64,000 nt of DNA from Patiria pectinifera (taxonomy: Eukaryota > Echinodermata > Asteroidea > Valvatida > Asterinidae): positions 4,340,001 through 4,404,000 of the forward strand of contig CM057136.1 of assembly GCA_029964075.1 (NCBI GenBank), read 5' to 3'. Positions 12,110-25,300 of this stretch are shown one piece after another. Both the position numbers and the translations under genes were made by a program. The notes below the pieces were generated by a model. It was given only the letters and a program-made list of their open reading frames with translations, made no database searches and was not told the DNA's origin. Every line of letters starts with the position of its first letter. The stretch's first letter is position 1.

Positions 12110-12275
12110 GGTAAGATGTGTCTATCTAAAATGACTGTAAGCAGTAGTGGCAATATTTCTTTCAAAATGACGCAAAATTTATGTAAAAAGAGGGAGAGCG
12201 GATAGTACACAACCTTACTCGTCACGCATCACTGATAAGCAAATTATTTGTTTCAGAGCATTCTATTTTTTTCAA

Positions 12276-12560
12276 AATTCGTTCGGAAAAGAATTTTTTT
12301 ATTTTAAAAAAGCATGTTGGCCTATATACTAACTTTAACAAGTTGGGTTCAATCTTTTTTTATATTTTTTTGTACTCTCTGTAAGGACAAAGAAGAAACA
12401 TTTCTGCACTTTTTTGTAATTGCCATTGTATTATTTATTTCTGGAATTCAATTTTATACTTGTAGATTGGATCAAGGACATGACTATACAAATAATGGTC
12501 TCGCAGTAGCCAATGAGCTAATCGTTTGGTGCTACCGATACTAGGTTTAAATTTCATAAT
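12276..12560 (+). mobile_element. 3' fragment of an L1-like retrotransposon, uninterrupted copy
   Basis: This segment is nearly identical to 4343-4499 plus 5511-5660 and to 10037-10321. It serves as the empty site for the hAT element at 4500. The frame ends in the same Cys/His motif followed by FWN and a stop. It belongs to the duplicated unit that begins at about 12238, so it and the 4343 copy come from one insertion; only the 10018 copy is independent. Confidence 0.6.
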
Positions 12561-13245
12561 CTTATTCTTTAATATCTCGATTTCAAATTTATAAAATGGT
12601 AACGAACGACAAACGTCCTCCAATCTTTGTCTTTGTAGCTTAAAACATATCTCAAGAGGTACTATATCTGTGGAAAAAAATATAGGTGTGTTGTAAATTG
12701 AGTTTTTCAGAAATTGTAAAATTATTTTGTACTTTGTCAAGAGTAATCTCATTCGAACGAAGAAAGTAGCCGTTTACGGAAACAGGAAACGGACTTTCCA
12801 CTTGAAAAAAGTATATGTTCTGCATCTACATAGTCAAACAACAATCTAAAGCGGTGACTCAAAAACAAAAATCTAAACTATAAAGGAAAAAAAGAACTGA
12901 CGATGTAGTTTTGTCACGAACAAAACAAATTCTTTTTACTCATTTTACTTTTACTTGTCAAACAGGGTTTTTTTAACTATGAAAAGGGGCTTTTTTCTTT
13001 TTTACTGAACAGATTTCCGCAAAATTCAGCTAATTTTTTTATTCATTTTTGACTGGAGTTAAGAAATGAAAACACGACAGTATCAAACACTGAAAAGTTA
13101 ATAATTATGGTAGACAGACAGATTTGCATCTACAACTATTTTTTTTAAAATGGGTATGCCTGTCATGCGATGTCAAAATCACTTCCTTAGATGTTTGAGG
13201 AGATGTTCTGGATTTTATTTTTTCAACTAGATCCTTTGTGGGATT

Positions 13246-16200
13246 CTAAGGCTTATAACTATGCCCTTCAGGGAGATCTTTTTTTCCTGCGTGAGGGAAG
13301 AGTATATTTTCGGGGTCATCCCTGTACAGATCGGTATCCACACGCTCGAAGTAATCGGGAAACTTGAAGGCCTTCAACTGACTCAGGAAGCTCCTTGCAG
13401 CCTCCGAATCCTCTCCAACACCTTCCAGCTCTGCACGGAGGACGTACAGCAATCCAGGGCGCTTAGTGAACTTCTTGTATAGACCCAAGTGAGAGATACC
13501 GAGATCTTTGGGAGCTTTCTGAAGGATGAAGTTAGCGCCCGAAGATTCCATCCAGTCCTTCTCGAAGGTTTCCTGAAGCTTGGCATCGTTTTCATCCGCG
13601 GCCTAGACAAAATGTTTAACCAACACCGTTACAGTTATGCATCTAGGCAATATTTGGCAGTTTTATGGTCACAATAAGGAGATAACCAATTCTGAAATGT
13701 CACAAAGATCAAACATGCATCATGAGAATATGGAGCAAAGACATTTGACATGAGATGCCATTTGCTACATTGGCCATGCCCTTGTGTGTTATTTAAAGAT
13801 AAAAATGGGGTACGGGTAAACTAACCTTGAATGATGTTACGAAGAAGATGCCCTTGTCATCATTCGGCAGCCAGGGACCTAATGGCTTCCCAGTATTTGT
13901 TGCAATTTCAGTGTAGCCACCTGTCAGAAACGAATCGAAAGAAAGGACCTGTTTGTTGTAACTACTGCCATCTTCGTCTACTACTATAGGGCTATACATC
14001 ATGAAATATCCTCTCTTTGCATCCTTCTTCCAAAGTTATGATAATTAACTGCTTGCCAATCAGTCCAATAATATAAAGGCTAACAGCCTAAGTTTATCAG
14101 ACCTTCACATAAATTATGGAATCATCTTATCGAAAGGTAGGCTTATCTGATGCGATTGCTGTTCAATGCATGCGACTATTTTTGGTTGTCTGTGATTATC
14201 TGTGAATAATTTTTTTTTCAATAATCTATGATTGATTCCCACAATGATCTGTCAACGTGAATTTAAAACTTAGGGTGTCTTTACAATTGGAAAAGCCCGG
14301 GTTTTAAGCGCGGGTCAACGGGATTTTTTTTAATGTGGATAAGCTAATTTTGTTAACTGACTATATCTCAAGTTAAAGACAATCTTTACTGTTAAGATCT
14401 GATCCGAACCATGTCTGACGTTTTACCTGGGTAGTTCACGTGAATTGATGTTGTTTCCTTCATCAATCGTTTCCAAGTTTCGGATGGTTCGCCCTTAAAA
14501 AGCTCAAAATCTAGTCCGTCGAAAGCAGCAAAGTTCACGTACTTGAAGGCACCTGTAATGTTAAGATGAACACATTTAAAGCACCCAGGTAAATTGACTA
14601 AAAGATACAGAAGCCATCGTATGATAAAGCTGCATGAACGTCGCCTGGATTTTGTTCGGGTGGGGGCAAAGCACACACCATGAGTGAAGGTGGTGAATAT
14701 AATGTCACGCTTTGGGCGCTGTTCCGTAATTTTGGTATACGGAGATCTGGCGGTGCCATCTAAGATGTTCAAAGCCTCAGATTTAATCAAAGGGTGACGA
14801 TATGTGACATGATGTCATTATCTGGTGTTATATAATCTCAGCATAAAATATCGTCACCGGCCGTCATAAATTATCTTTTCCCGGCCAATTTCCTGAAATG
14901 TTCATTCACTTCTGAAAATTAATCATTCATTTTCGTCTGAATTTGAATGCACGTCCTGAATCCCATTTCAATTCAACGAAAGTTCAATCGTCTTCATTTC
15001 ATTGTCCGTGCATTCGGTTTTGAGAAACAGACGGCCAATTACATTACCTGTGCATTCATTTACGCAAGCATACCTTTTCTAAATTGATTTCAGGTACAGC
15101 TAATTTGATTGACGGTTAATGAAAAAGGAACCCCTTATTGTATCGTGTGCCGATGGCATTCAACTAAAAGTGAAATAGAATGGTGAATGTTTGAAATTGC
15201 CCTGTAAAATCGAAAATGAAGTCTTGTAAACGAATCTGAATGGACATAAACGAAAGGTGCTGCTCAATCACTTAATTGATTGAACTGAAATGGAATCGAA
15301 TGCTCTGGTAGCGAAAAGGGAAACGAGGGTGCAGAGCGATTCTCAAATTCAGTCGAAAAGGAATGACTGATTTTCAGAAGTGAATGAACATTTTAGGAAA
15401 TTGGCCGGGAAAACCTATACTAACGAGCATTGAAGTTGAACGTTTTGAAATATTAAAATGAAAATGAATAGGACTGCTGCAAACTGCTTTTTAACTGGAT
15501 TGACCTCAATTATACAAATCTAAAAAAAATAATGCAGCCTGACGTTGCAAACTAAGCGTCAGGCCGCATTACTTTTTTTTAATTTTGAAATACAGAGTGT
15601 ATCAAAAAAAGGAAAGGAAACCCTGATGTAAAAGTAAATTATAAATTATAAAATATCTTATAAATATTTTTAAAAAGTTAAAGATAATTTGAAACGCCAA
15701 AATGTCCTCTGAGACGAGTGCGCTCGATGGTCTGCGTGTCTCTTTCACTTTTGAAAAAGGGGTGTGCAAAATCGTGATAAAAGAGATATCTTTTTTTTAA
15801 ATGAAATGTTTCAAAACACCTTCTCAGTTCTACAAAGAAACGTTTCTTAAGCTTTTGTTGTATCCCTAATTTGAACATCAGTCTATCCACCATCCAAAAG
15901 AAACTTATAGAAAAGAATATGTTTTCGCTTCCTTGTATCATGCGTAATTCGATATCCTGTGCACGACGTGTGGAAATGCACTTGCCGTGTAGTAGCATTG
16001 AACGTACGTGGGTTATTCCAGAGGGTGCCAACCTGCGACATGTTGACCCAAAATAGGAAAAAAAGATTGACAGGGGATTCATTAATAATTTTCAGCAAAA
16101 CTTAAAGGTATTGACATTTCTAATTAATTGTAGCCACATTCAGACATTATTTACTCCAGATATGCCAAAATACCATGTCAAAACTCATTCACGGTTTCAC

Positions 16201-19200
16201 GTATAACTGGAACACCAAATAAATTTTCTGATATTTTTGTGATAATTTATGCTCAATGTGGTGTGTTTATTTTAAAATGTATTTTTTTGTCTTACCCAGA
16301 ATAACACATCAATTAATAATTACTGTGAAAATATCTTGATTAAACCAAATCAAAATAACAATTATGTGCATGATTGCGTATTGAGGACACCATTAATTTT
16401 GGTGTCCAATTTACACGTGAAACCGAGTAAATAGCCTAAATTAAAACATTTCCAAGGATGCAATCTTTGTTATGATTTCACACTGATCAAGTTGGAAATG
16501 TAATGAATGGTGATACATTTGGATATGCTAGTGAACCCAATAATCGTTTTATTCCCCAGAAACATTTCACAAATTTGCCGTCTAAAAGGGACACCAAAAA
16601 GTGGGTTTTGTTTACACGTGAGACATTTGGGCTACTAGCGCACTGTGAATCTCGCTCAACTAGTTATTAAATTATTTAAATATAAATATTTATAATAATA
16701 ATAGTAATTTGGGAGGCTAATCATCCTTACTCACAGCTGGTATGCTGAATTGCGAAGGACGCGGCTACACCGTGGTCGGGCCGCTGGCACGTGAATTTAT
16801 AAGCAGTATTAACTTGCTTTAACATAATGAAGGGCAATTACACATGTGTGCACATGGTAGTATTTGATTACATATAACAACCAAAACAACACATTTCACC
16901 AGCAGTTTTTAAAATGTCACGGCTTTGGTGTCCCTTTTTAAAAACACGTGAAACTGTGAACTGATTAGGACATCATACTGTCAGGACATTAGTTAGGTGT
17001 TTCATCCTTTGCTACATTAGGTGCAAGTACTATAATTTGAACAACTAAAATCATTTCTATATATATTTCACTGTAGATAATACTAGAAAAACAACTATCA
17101 CAATGTAAAGTGGGACACCAAATTCATTGGCCCCACATCAATGGAATCATCCACGTACATACATGGTCCAGGTTTTTGTAATTGTATGTATATGTACATG
17201 TACATGTACATATACATGTACATGTACACACTGAATAATTATAAGCTGCGCCCGCGTTAACCCGCCACCGCCCAAACCGTGGTACAGGGCGCTGGGAAAG
17301 GGCTAACTCCTCGTCCTAACTCCTAAGCACAGTGAGCATAAGCGCGCAAAGCATTGTGGGGAACTATCTGCCTCATCCTATGGTTGCACACCAGTTAAGA
17401 AACTTCCATAGACCCCAATGGTAAATGCTCCCACTTCAGAAATTCGGGGAAAATACTCACAACTCTCAAAGGTGTTCGAGACACACATCAAATTAAAGCT
17501 TATTTCATCATCTTTCATTTTCTTTTCAATTTTTGGGGGGTCAACTGATGACTTTTAGGAGAAATTTCCATCGAAGATGATCACCCCTGAAAATAGTCCT
17601 GAAGCCCATCGCCATTTTGAAAAACGATGCCTACACTCCATTGCAAAATAGAGCGCTTTAAGGGCCCCAATTTCATCCAAATTGAACGGAACTACAAGCT
17701 CACAGTCCTGTGCACGGCTTCCACCCATATTGTTTACAAACCCTCAAGTTCACGGCCCACAGCATGCTCAAATACTGAAGAATTTGCAAATCGTGATTTG
17801 GCCGGCGTAGGCAATTTCGGACCGATTTACTGGTCTGCAACCCTATGCACACGTTCATTTTGCGCACACATTTTGCGCAGGCCGAAAACTTGAGCCGCGT
17901 TATTGTTAACACAAATTCTATCAAATGAGGGTTAGGCCAAAAAAAAAAATAGTCGGTCTCTGGGGGGGGGGGGTTGGCTTTTTTTTTCAAGCTTGAATTG
18001 TACAGACAAGGTGGGCATTATTTTGCTTTTTTATGTCCTCATTATACATTGGTGTCCTCCATAATATGCCTTGGTGCCCTTTGTCATTTGCCTTGGTGCA
18101 GTGTCCCCATTCCTTGGTGCTCCTTGGTACAAAAGTTTGAGGAGGTGCGACAATAGAGGGCGCTGTTGAAGCTTCCGTGTTAATTTGAAGAAAAAAAAGG
18201 TTGACGCGCATGATTAAAATCGACGCGCGCGCTGACCAGAGACCGAGTTTTTTTTTTTTTTTTTGCCTTATAATAGATATCGTCATACATCCAGAAGAAA
18301 TTTGCCCTGGCTAGAGCCCCGGGCGTAAGGTAAGACCAAACTCGCCCGCGATGTGCACGCGATCTCTGTCCATGACACAGTGGTTTAAAACAATATATGA
18401 CCCAGACATCATCAATATTCTTGAATCTTTATCAAAAATATTATTGAAAACGAATTCAAATGCGATCATTTACCATGTAAAATCTGTTCTAAATTCATTA
18501 GTCCGTGCATCTTTGTCAAAACAACGCAGATGATGAGTAGCGCCCTCTGTTAAGCAATATTGTACAGTGTGCTAACTATTTCTTCAGTTCGAAACTTCGC
18601 GGATCTAGGACGACGTACGTTCATGGTACTATTTTGTGAGATTGCAAGTAAGACTTACCCATGTTTTATTCAGTCTACCCAAATGGGACTTATAATTTAC
18701 TGGAGAATATTTATTTCCGAAGAAATGAAGAGTACTTTTAATTTTTTTCCCTCGAAATTTGGGAAATAAAATCGATCCTCGTGTGCGACGCAGGTGAATA
18801 CTTACGTTTCTCGGGGGGGGGGGGGGGGAAGAGAGAACAGACCAGGAATATCACAAAATATGTAAATTCTAGAGGTATTATTTTCTAGAAAGAAAAACGA
18901 CCAAAAGTACTGTGTTACTTACTTTATAAGCTTTATGCTGGGATAAGGAAGATAATCTGTTTCACAAAATTTACCAGACAAAAAATGCTTCACCGACCGA
19001 GAAACTCATCCAATCACACCTTTCTTACTTGTGACTTTGCCGTGTTTTGTATCTGCTTCCATTCACTGTATAATAATTTGATTTAACATAGGATTTTCTC
19101 AGTGTATTTGGGTCCAGATTATCAATAATAGTTTCCCAGACAACATTAGTGAAGTTAGTAGTAGTAGCCCGGTGTCCACGTTTTACTTTGAGATATTTCT

Positions 19201-21483
19201 AAAAAGAAAATCCACGTTTTGTAGCCTCGGGCAGTTTGTTTTTTTTTTTAAACGGAGAAAAAAAAACGTAAAATTGAGATGAAAGACCTTTACACTTAAA
19301 GGACAGGCCATGTTTTGCTGTAAGTAAAAGTCATACAGAATCATACTGAAAGCTTTCCCCCATTCCATGATGAAATAGAAAGGGCCTATTCTCAAATAAA
19401 TTGTGTTACAATTATATGTACAGTTCAAAGTGGTACATGACTTTTGAAATAAAATTAGTTAACTGTCTGACACGTAGTTAGTTTACGAAAATAATATTTT
19501 CTTTTCAAACTTTACAAGAACGATTCGGATATTAGCTGCCTTACATGACATCGAAACCCTACAAAGAACCTGCCTGTGCGAAATTTCCACCTTTATGTCA
19601 TGCATGGACACTTTTTTTTGTAATATCGATCGATGTACATGTCATGCATGTGTACACTACACATGAGTGTGCTCGCTACAGTACAATCGGATCGGAAAGG
19701 GAATTCCCCTCTTCATGGCTTTTCAACAGAGGGCGTTCTTTTTCTTGCTCAGTCGCTGCATTCCGATCACCAGGCCGGCGACAATGATCGATTTTTCAGA
19801 ATGAAGGCTGTTTTGGAGAATTTTTGGGCTATTTTATTTTTGTAGCCAGATAGTCTGTCTAACAATTTATGAAGGAAAAAGTGCAAAATACCCTGGCCGT
19901 TGGTGGCCGATTGAAAAAATGTGTAACGTTTTGGTTTTGTTAATTTTTTCTTAAAATAGCGATTTATTCTTTATGTCTACGCTCATTTTACTGACCTTTT
20001 GCTACAGGTATCGATATAAATTATATATCAAGTGAAAGAGTGATCAAGTGAGTTCAGAAAAAATAATTTACAGAAAACAACAAATCAAGATCCTGGACAC
20101 AGCAATCCCTTAAATTTCATGTAGCCAAATTTATATCTGCCATTGCTGAATAATGATGCTGGGTAATAAAATGTTAATTTCGAAGTGAATTAAACCTCAA
20201 AATAACTTTTGTGAGATTTAAACCATCTCTTTAGACATGTCAGGTAAAAGCACTAACAAAAACTCGGGAAAAAAAATCGGGTGAAATGTCTGGGTCTTTA
20301 CCACTGTGCATGAAGAAAGTGAGACACGTAACGTTGTTAATAATTGTCGTGTTTCTGTCACCTTCCTCCCCCATTACAGTCTTGTTGTTGGTCGTCCAGT
20401 CTATATAGAATGGCCTATATGTGGATGCTAGCCGGACGTTACCAATTATTTTAGGGTCCATCGTTGACCTTAGTTCAATGAAATGCTTCATACATGTATA
20501 TATAACTTTTCACCACTAGGGTTGGTGTGATACGACAAATTAACGTTTGGGTGGTTTTAGTGCAGGTTTAGCCGTACGTGCTAAATTCAGCCATCTAGTG
20601 ATTCTGCAATTGTAAATAGACCTACAATGTACAACTTTGACCCAATTAAACGCACAAATTTAGCTCTGTGTGCGAGCCAATTAACAGCCATGCACACTCG
20701 ATTGCACCGATATTGACCTTGCATATACCGCAAAAGTACAATAACACGGGGCCAAGGTTGGTAAACATAAAGGCCGATATTGATCGCTCCATTAAATGTA
20801 TTAGGGGAGAACTAAGACTCGATATTTATCTGCGTGTGATCTGGTGTTTCCTATTTAAAAAAAGCTTATAAAAAGAGCTTATAATTAGTAACTCCACGGT
20901 AATTATAAATTCTTCTTTTCTGCTACATGCTAGCCTCCCCGGCATTACAACAATCTCGCGCCATTTATCGGTCACTGTTCAGCGTACAAATTCTAACCTG
21001 TTTTTCGAGTGGAACATGCAGTCCTCAGCTGAAAAATTGGTAAAAAGTAAGAGGGTTTCCCGGCCATCTGAAAGTGCTGAGAAATGACGTCTGTCTCTTC
21101 GAAGTCAATATCAAAAAACCTAAAATGTATTCTTTCATAATCCCTTCAGCCCCAATTAAAACGATATTCCGTTAAAAATGTACATCATTTGTTGGAACAA
21201 AAGTGCTCGATTTTGTCAGCTTTGACCGTGTTATCCTTGTTGTAGCTAATCCGGGGGAGCAGTGGATGCGCGCTATAAATTTCATATATACAGAAATGAT
21301 TATGGCCAGATTGAACATACTAATCTCACCATCAGGGTTCAAGTTGCGATGGAGTTGAGTTACGATGAAGTCGTTGTTGCTCCTCACATAGTTGCCTGTT
21401 GCTAACCAATTCCCCAAGAATCCTGCTGGAGTGATCTTCTCAAAGAAGTTCCAGACGTAATAGAATTTCGCAGTGCCTGCCAT
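13246..21483 (-). CDS. Copy 2: two-domain ABM-like protein, 243 aa
   Basis: Exons: 21330-21483, 14427-14552, 13826-13920 and 13246-13602 (732 coding bases with stop TAG). Donors are GTGAGA, GTAAAA and GTTAGT; acceptors end in AG. The start is the Met in aaaATGGCAGG, conserved in all copies. Residues 1-94 resemble the ABM fold (WNFFEK, then TQLHRNLNPDG, then FKYVN and YPG); residues about 115-215 form a second ABM-like unit (FFVTSF, LQETFEKDW, PGLLYVLRAEL). No signal peptide or membrane segment is visible, so a soluble cytosolic protein is likely. Exon 2 is two codons shorter than in the other copies and its sequence is the most diverged. Intron 1 is 6.8 kb. An AATAAA lies at 13214-13219. The fold assignment is inference from pattern; the substrate is unknown. 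Confidence 0.85.
14876..15413. mobile_element. MITE with about 53-bp terminal inverted repeats
   Basis: The left end TTTTCCCGGCCAATTTCC (from 14876) is repeated in inverse at 15361-15413, with four to five mismatches over about 53 bp. The interior of about 430 bp has no coding capacity but contains several GAATG/CATTC phrases. No convincing target duplication is visible, so the superfamily is undetermined. It lies in intron 1 of copy 2. Confidence 0.8.
16194..17119. repeat. Dispersed GGTGTCC...ACACGTGAAAC motif
   Basis: A composite of GGTGTCC followed within 5-16 bases by a CACGTGAAAC-like phrase occurs at 16401-16423 and 16927-16954, inverted and variant at 16194-16217, and rearranged at 16588-16625, with a lone GGACACC at 17113. 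Spacing between occurrences is irregular. It lies within intron 1 of copy 2. Confidence 0.6.
17183..17229. repeat. GTACAT microsatellite
   Basis: Alternating tatgtacatgtacatg-type units form a short, self-complementary low-complexity tract. Confidence 0.85.
17403..17700. repeat. Dispersed repeat shared with 33537-33815
   Basis: The order 'atactcacaactctc', 'catctttcatttt', 'gatgatcac', 'cgccat', 'gatgcctac' and 'attgcaaaatagagc' is shared with the second copy near 33537. The copies are diverged but collinear for nearly 300 bp. No coding capacity or terminal structure was found. Confidence 0.75.
18290..21329. other. Intron 1 sequence of copy 2 without recognisable genes
   Basis: Mostly AT-rich sequence with short unsupported frames. 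A G14 run lies near 18815-18830. Just to the left, 18045-18130 repeats the phrase CCTTGGTGC several times. Confidence 0.5.
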
Positions 21484-21565
21484 TTTTGCCCTTCGTTGGA
21501 ATAAAAATGAATGGTGCGTATCTACGTGTGTGATCGTGGAGTACTCACACGACACTGTTATTGGC

Positions 21566-21629
21566 TAGTCATTGTACAAACACGTACCATATACTAAAGT
21601 GAATATACACGGCGCCCAACCCTGGATTT
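21566..21629 (-). promoter_or_regulatory. Conserved upstream block of copy 2
   Basis: Two short motifs are shared with the other complete genes: an ATGAC-containing block (21566-21586) and AAATCCAGGGTTG (21617-21629 on the minus strand), about 85-145 bp upstream of the ATG. They lie in the position expected for a core promoter, but no canonical TATA box is clear. Function is inferred from conservation among paralogues only. Confidence 0.45.
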
Positions 21630-22324
21630 CATGCTCAAGCAATTCATCATTGCCAGCAGGTTTGTTAATGAACTTTAGACCTAGTGGGTCAACTGGCAAA
21701 AAGAGCATTTCTCGTTGCCATGACTATATATGCTCGTTACGCACCTACCGGGAGTAAGTTTTGTTTAAAGTTTCCGACTAAAGTAACGAATAAAGACAGT
21801 GTGCATTTTATTTTTTATAGCACTTGCCCTCACAGATTCCTAGTCATTTTTTAGTAAGTGGATGCCCCCAAAAGGACAGGACGATTACAGAGTTTGCAAA
21901 GAGAGCCTTGTGGACAGATTGTGTCACTTAAATTAAGCGATTGAACATTTTTTTCCATGACACATAGGGAATTAATTAAGGCCTGTCAGTGAGGGTGTTC
22001 TGTGCGAGGGTGCTCTATCTGTGCGAGAATCTCTGTCCTTTGACTTTGTATGGCGATCCTACTCGTAGCCCGGCCATTATTATTACTATTTTTCATAACT
22101 TTGTTTACTGCTAAGAAGTATACATGTGTGTAATTGTTTTTCTGTAATAATTGTCTTTTTTGTGTAATTGCATGCCTGATACAAGCCTTTCAAGGTTTTC
22201 TTTATATCTAGTTCAACACTTATTTTATTTCCGTTTCTGTCATGAAGAGGAAATGTGTTTGATTTGAACACACCGATGAGTCCATCGCTCAGTATGCTGT
22301 TGCAATACAAAACTTGGCCAGCCC

Positions 22325-25300
22325 CTGTCAATTTGGGTCATTTCTGAACGACGCTTTGCGTGATCGCCTGATTTGTTGTCTCCGTAGTGGGTACCTTCAG
22401 AAACATTTTCTGACGAAGGACAGCCTCACTTTCAAAAAAGCCCTGCATGTTAAGACAACTATATAGAGACAACCACCAAACATCTCTGCGAAATAAAATG
22501 CGCGCACAACACAGCAGCTTTCCAAGCAGTGCAACATGGACCACGACAGAATACGCCCAACACTCACTCCTCCAAGCCCAATTACACCCGAAAGCCCAGG
22601 TGTCCCAATTGCGGGTACGACCCAAGTCATTCATCATGCCCTGCTGCAGAAGGCCAGCAGGGCAAATCCTGTCAACTTGACATTTAAGTAAAGTTTGCCG
22701 ATCCAAGCGTAAACAAATGCGAGCTGTGAGGTGTAAATGCACCACATGAATCTAGCAACAGTATCCAGGCAGCAGCTGTGACACACCTCACGGCGCAAGA
22801 CCATCAACTTCATGCTTGACACTGGGTCAGTGGTAAACATGCTGCCATGACACGTTTACCGCACCCTGAAGCTTCGTAACCCGATCTTGCAGTTCAGGAC
22901 TACAGCCCGTTTGTGTAGTTTCTTTGGCGGGAAATTCAAACAGAGAGGAAAGAAGAGCCTATCCTGTGAAGTCAAGGGCAAGTAGCGGTACCATGTAGGC
23001 CTTACTGACTTTCCTTATTATTGATGATGGTGTGACAGTTTTATGAAAAGATGCCTGCGTGTCCCTGAACATGGTGCATCGTGTATACACTTTGATCAAT
23101 GACAGAAGTGTTTGCGAGGGAACCGGATCATCTCACGGCCCACCAGTGAAGATAAAGCTGACCGACAATGCCACACCAAACTGCGTCCATGCCCCTCGTC
23201 GCATCCCATTGCCCTTGCACCCAAAACTAAAGATTGAATTGCACAAACATGAGAAACAAGAAATCATGTCGCGCATCACTGAGCCTACTGATCGGTGCGC
23301 CCCGATTGTGATCGCTCCCACAAAAAAATTGAGAACATCAGGATCTGCGTGGACCTGCAAATGCTGAACAAAAGGGTGGCCAGCGAGTTATTCACCAACC
23401 TACCTTGGAAGAAAATTGCCGGTGCCCAGCTGTTCTCAATCCTTGGTGCCAAGCATGGGTTTTGGCAAATTGCACTCCACCGTGACAGCAAAACATTCAT
23501 CGCGCCGTTTAGCAGGTTCTGCTTCAGCCTTCAGTCATTTGTCGTTGGCATAACGTACGTCAGCAACTGAGCTGTACCATGGCAGAGAATCATGAGTGAT
23601 CTGCTAAGGACAAGTGCAAAATCGCACAAGAGCAGGTGAATGTCCTTGGTCATCGACTTGGCAAGGACGGAATTCTCCCTGACCCTGTAAAAGTAGACGT
23701 GATCCTGCAGATGTCACCACCTCAAACGAAGGAGGAAGTCAAACGTTTGATGGGGCTGATCAATCGGCTTTCTCGCTTCATACCCCATGCAGTCTCCGTG
23801 GCAGCACCGATCAACGACCTGATGAAAGGCGTCACAGAAGTCAATGGACTTGTGGCCCAGCACAACGCACCGCGTTTTGACAATTCAAGACTCTGCTCAC
23901 TACAGCCCCAAGTCGCTTGCATACTATGACCCAACAAAGCCAACAATGGTCAGAGCTGATGATCAGTGAAATGGGTACCCTGTATTATTGTGTAAATAAA
24001 AAAAATCGCATCCGGTTCGTTACTAAAACGTCATACACGCGCGCGCACCACTGATTACTCGCACCCATTGGATAAACGCTCGAGTTGCGTTAACTTCCGG
24101 TTCCATTCGTGCTTTGCTACACCGTGTGGAGTACGCATGGTTGAATTGAGATGACGTCACACTCATGAACCGGATAGGAGACGACCCCGCGTGACGTCAC
24201 ACTTCTACGGCGTATTGCTCCCGAAGCCTGACACGTGCAGAGCAGCGTTATGCACAGATCGCAAGGGAACTACTGTCTGCTGTCTGGTCATGTGGGCGAT
24301 TCTACACCTATATCCGGGGTCTACGAGTGACGCTCCAGACAGACTTCAAACCCCTTGTGTCCTAAATCAACCATAAGAACTTGTGTTAGCCCCCCTGCGT
24401 TGCCAATAACTACTGATGAAGTACAAGCGATGCACTCTCACGGGCCCCTGGCCCTCTCCGGCATGACAAAGCGGCAGAGTCAGGTGAAGATTTGGAAGGC
24501 GAGATTGAAGCCCATGTACTACCCAGTGTCCAGCATCTGATGCAAAGCTGGTCAAAACAGCTTCAGAGACGAGCCACGCCCATACCACTTCCGTCAACGA
24601 TGGATGGCTGAAGTACCAGAAAGATGTTGAGCCAGAGTTGAGACGGTTCTGGGATGACCAGGACAAGATCAGCCTATATAGTAGGTGGTTTTCTCACATG
24701 TTAATACCGCATTGTGATACCACGGAGCATGAGACATCACATGTTGTTGAGAATCCATTAGGGTTATCGAGGCATCTCAAAAAGCCGACTCCGATCGCCA
24801 ATGAAACTGCGTGGTGGCCTGGTATGAGTACCGACATAGCCCCTGCAGTGTCCAGTCTTACCCGCTTTTCTAGGAAATGCAACCATCACCCTCATGTCTA
24901 CACAACTATTACAGAGTCCACGGCAGCAAATTACCTTCGACCTAGTTGATGCGAAGGGGAGAGTGTATCTCCTGTTGGTAGACTACTACATGCATTCCCG
25001 ATGGCTAGATATAACATTGGTAAGTGGTAGTGACTGACAACGGTCCACATTTTAAGGTGAATTTGACCAATTTGCCCTTGGGTACATCTTCCGACACATT
25101 ACCACAAGGCCGCGCATTACCCACAGGCCAACGGGCAAGTAAAGAAGACTGTACATTTTGCCAAGAGATTTATTAAGCTAGGATGATCCAGTCCGTGCCC
25201 TTATGATGTACCGGTCTACTCCTTTGCCTAGCCTTGGCCAGAGCCCAGCAAGTCTTCTAATTGGGAGGGAGATACGCACAACACTTCCAATCCTGCTTCG

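Larger units (their letters stand above)
7447..12237 (-). mobile_element. CR1/Jockey-group non-LTR retrotransposon, nearly full length
   Basis: The minus-strand order is 5' leader (about 12237-12110), ORF1 (12109-11222), a 212-bp spacer, ORF2 (11009-7749) and a 3' UTR ending at 7447 in two copies of AAATGTTTCC. ORF2 has an APE-type endonuclease followed by a reverse transcriptase with FADDT. Short 3'-terminal repeats rather than poly(A) suit the CR1/L2 group. Both ends abut the duplicated unit of this window: the 3' end meets truncated copy 1 and the 5' end meets the start of the next unit (12238). I see no target-site duplication, so later rearrangement at a boundary is likely. Confidence 0.85.

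Noticed and set aside
22338-22745. Minus-strand frame of 135 codons
   Set aside because: It is the shadow of the Ty3/gypsy gag region, whose plus-strand zinc knuckle is recognisable.
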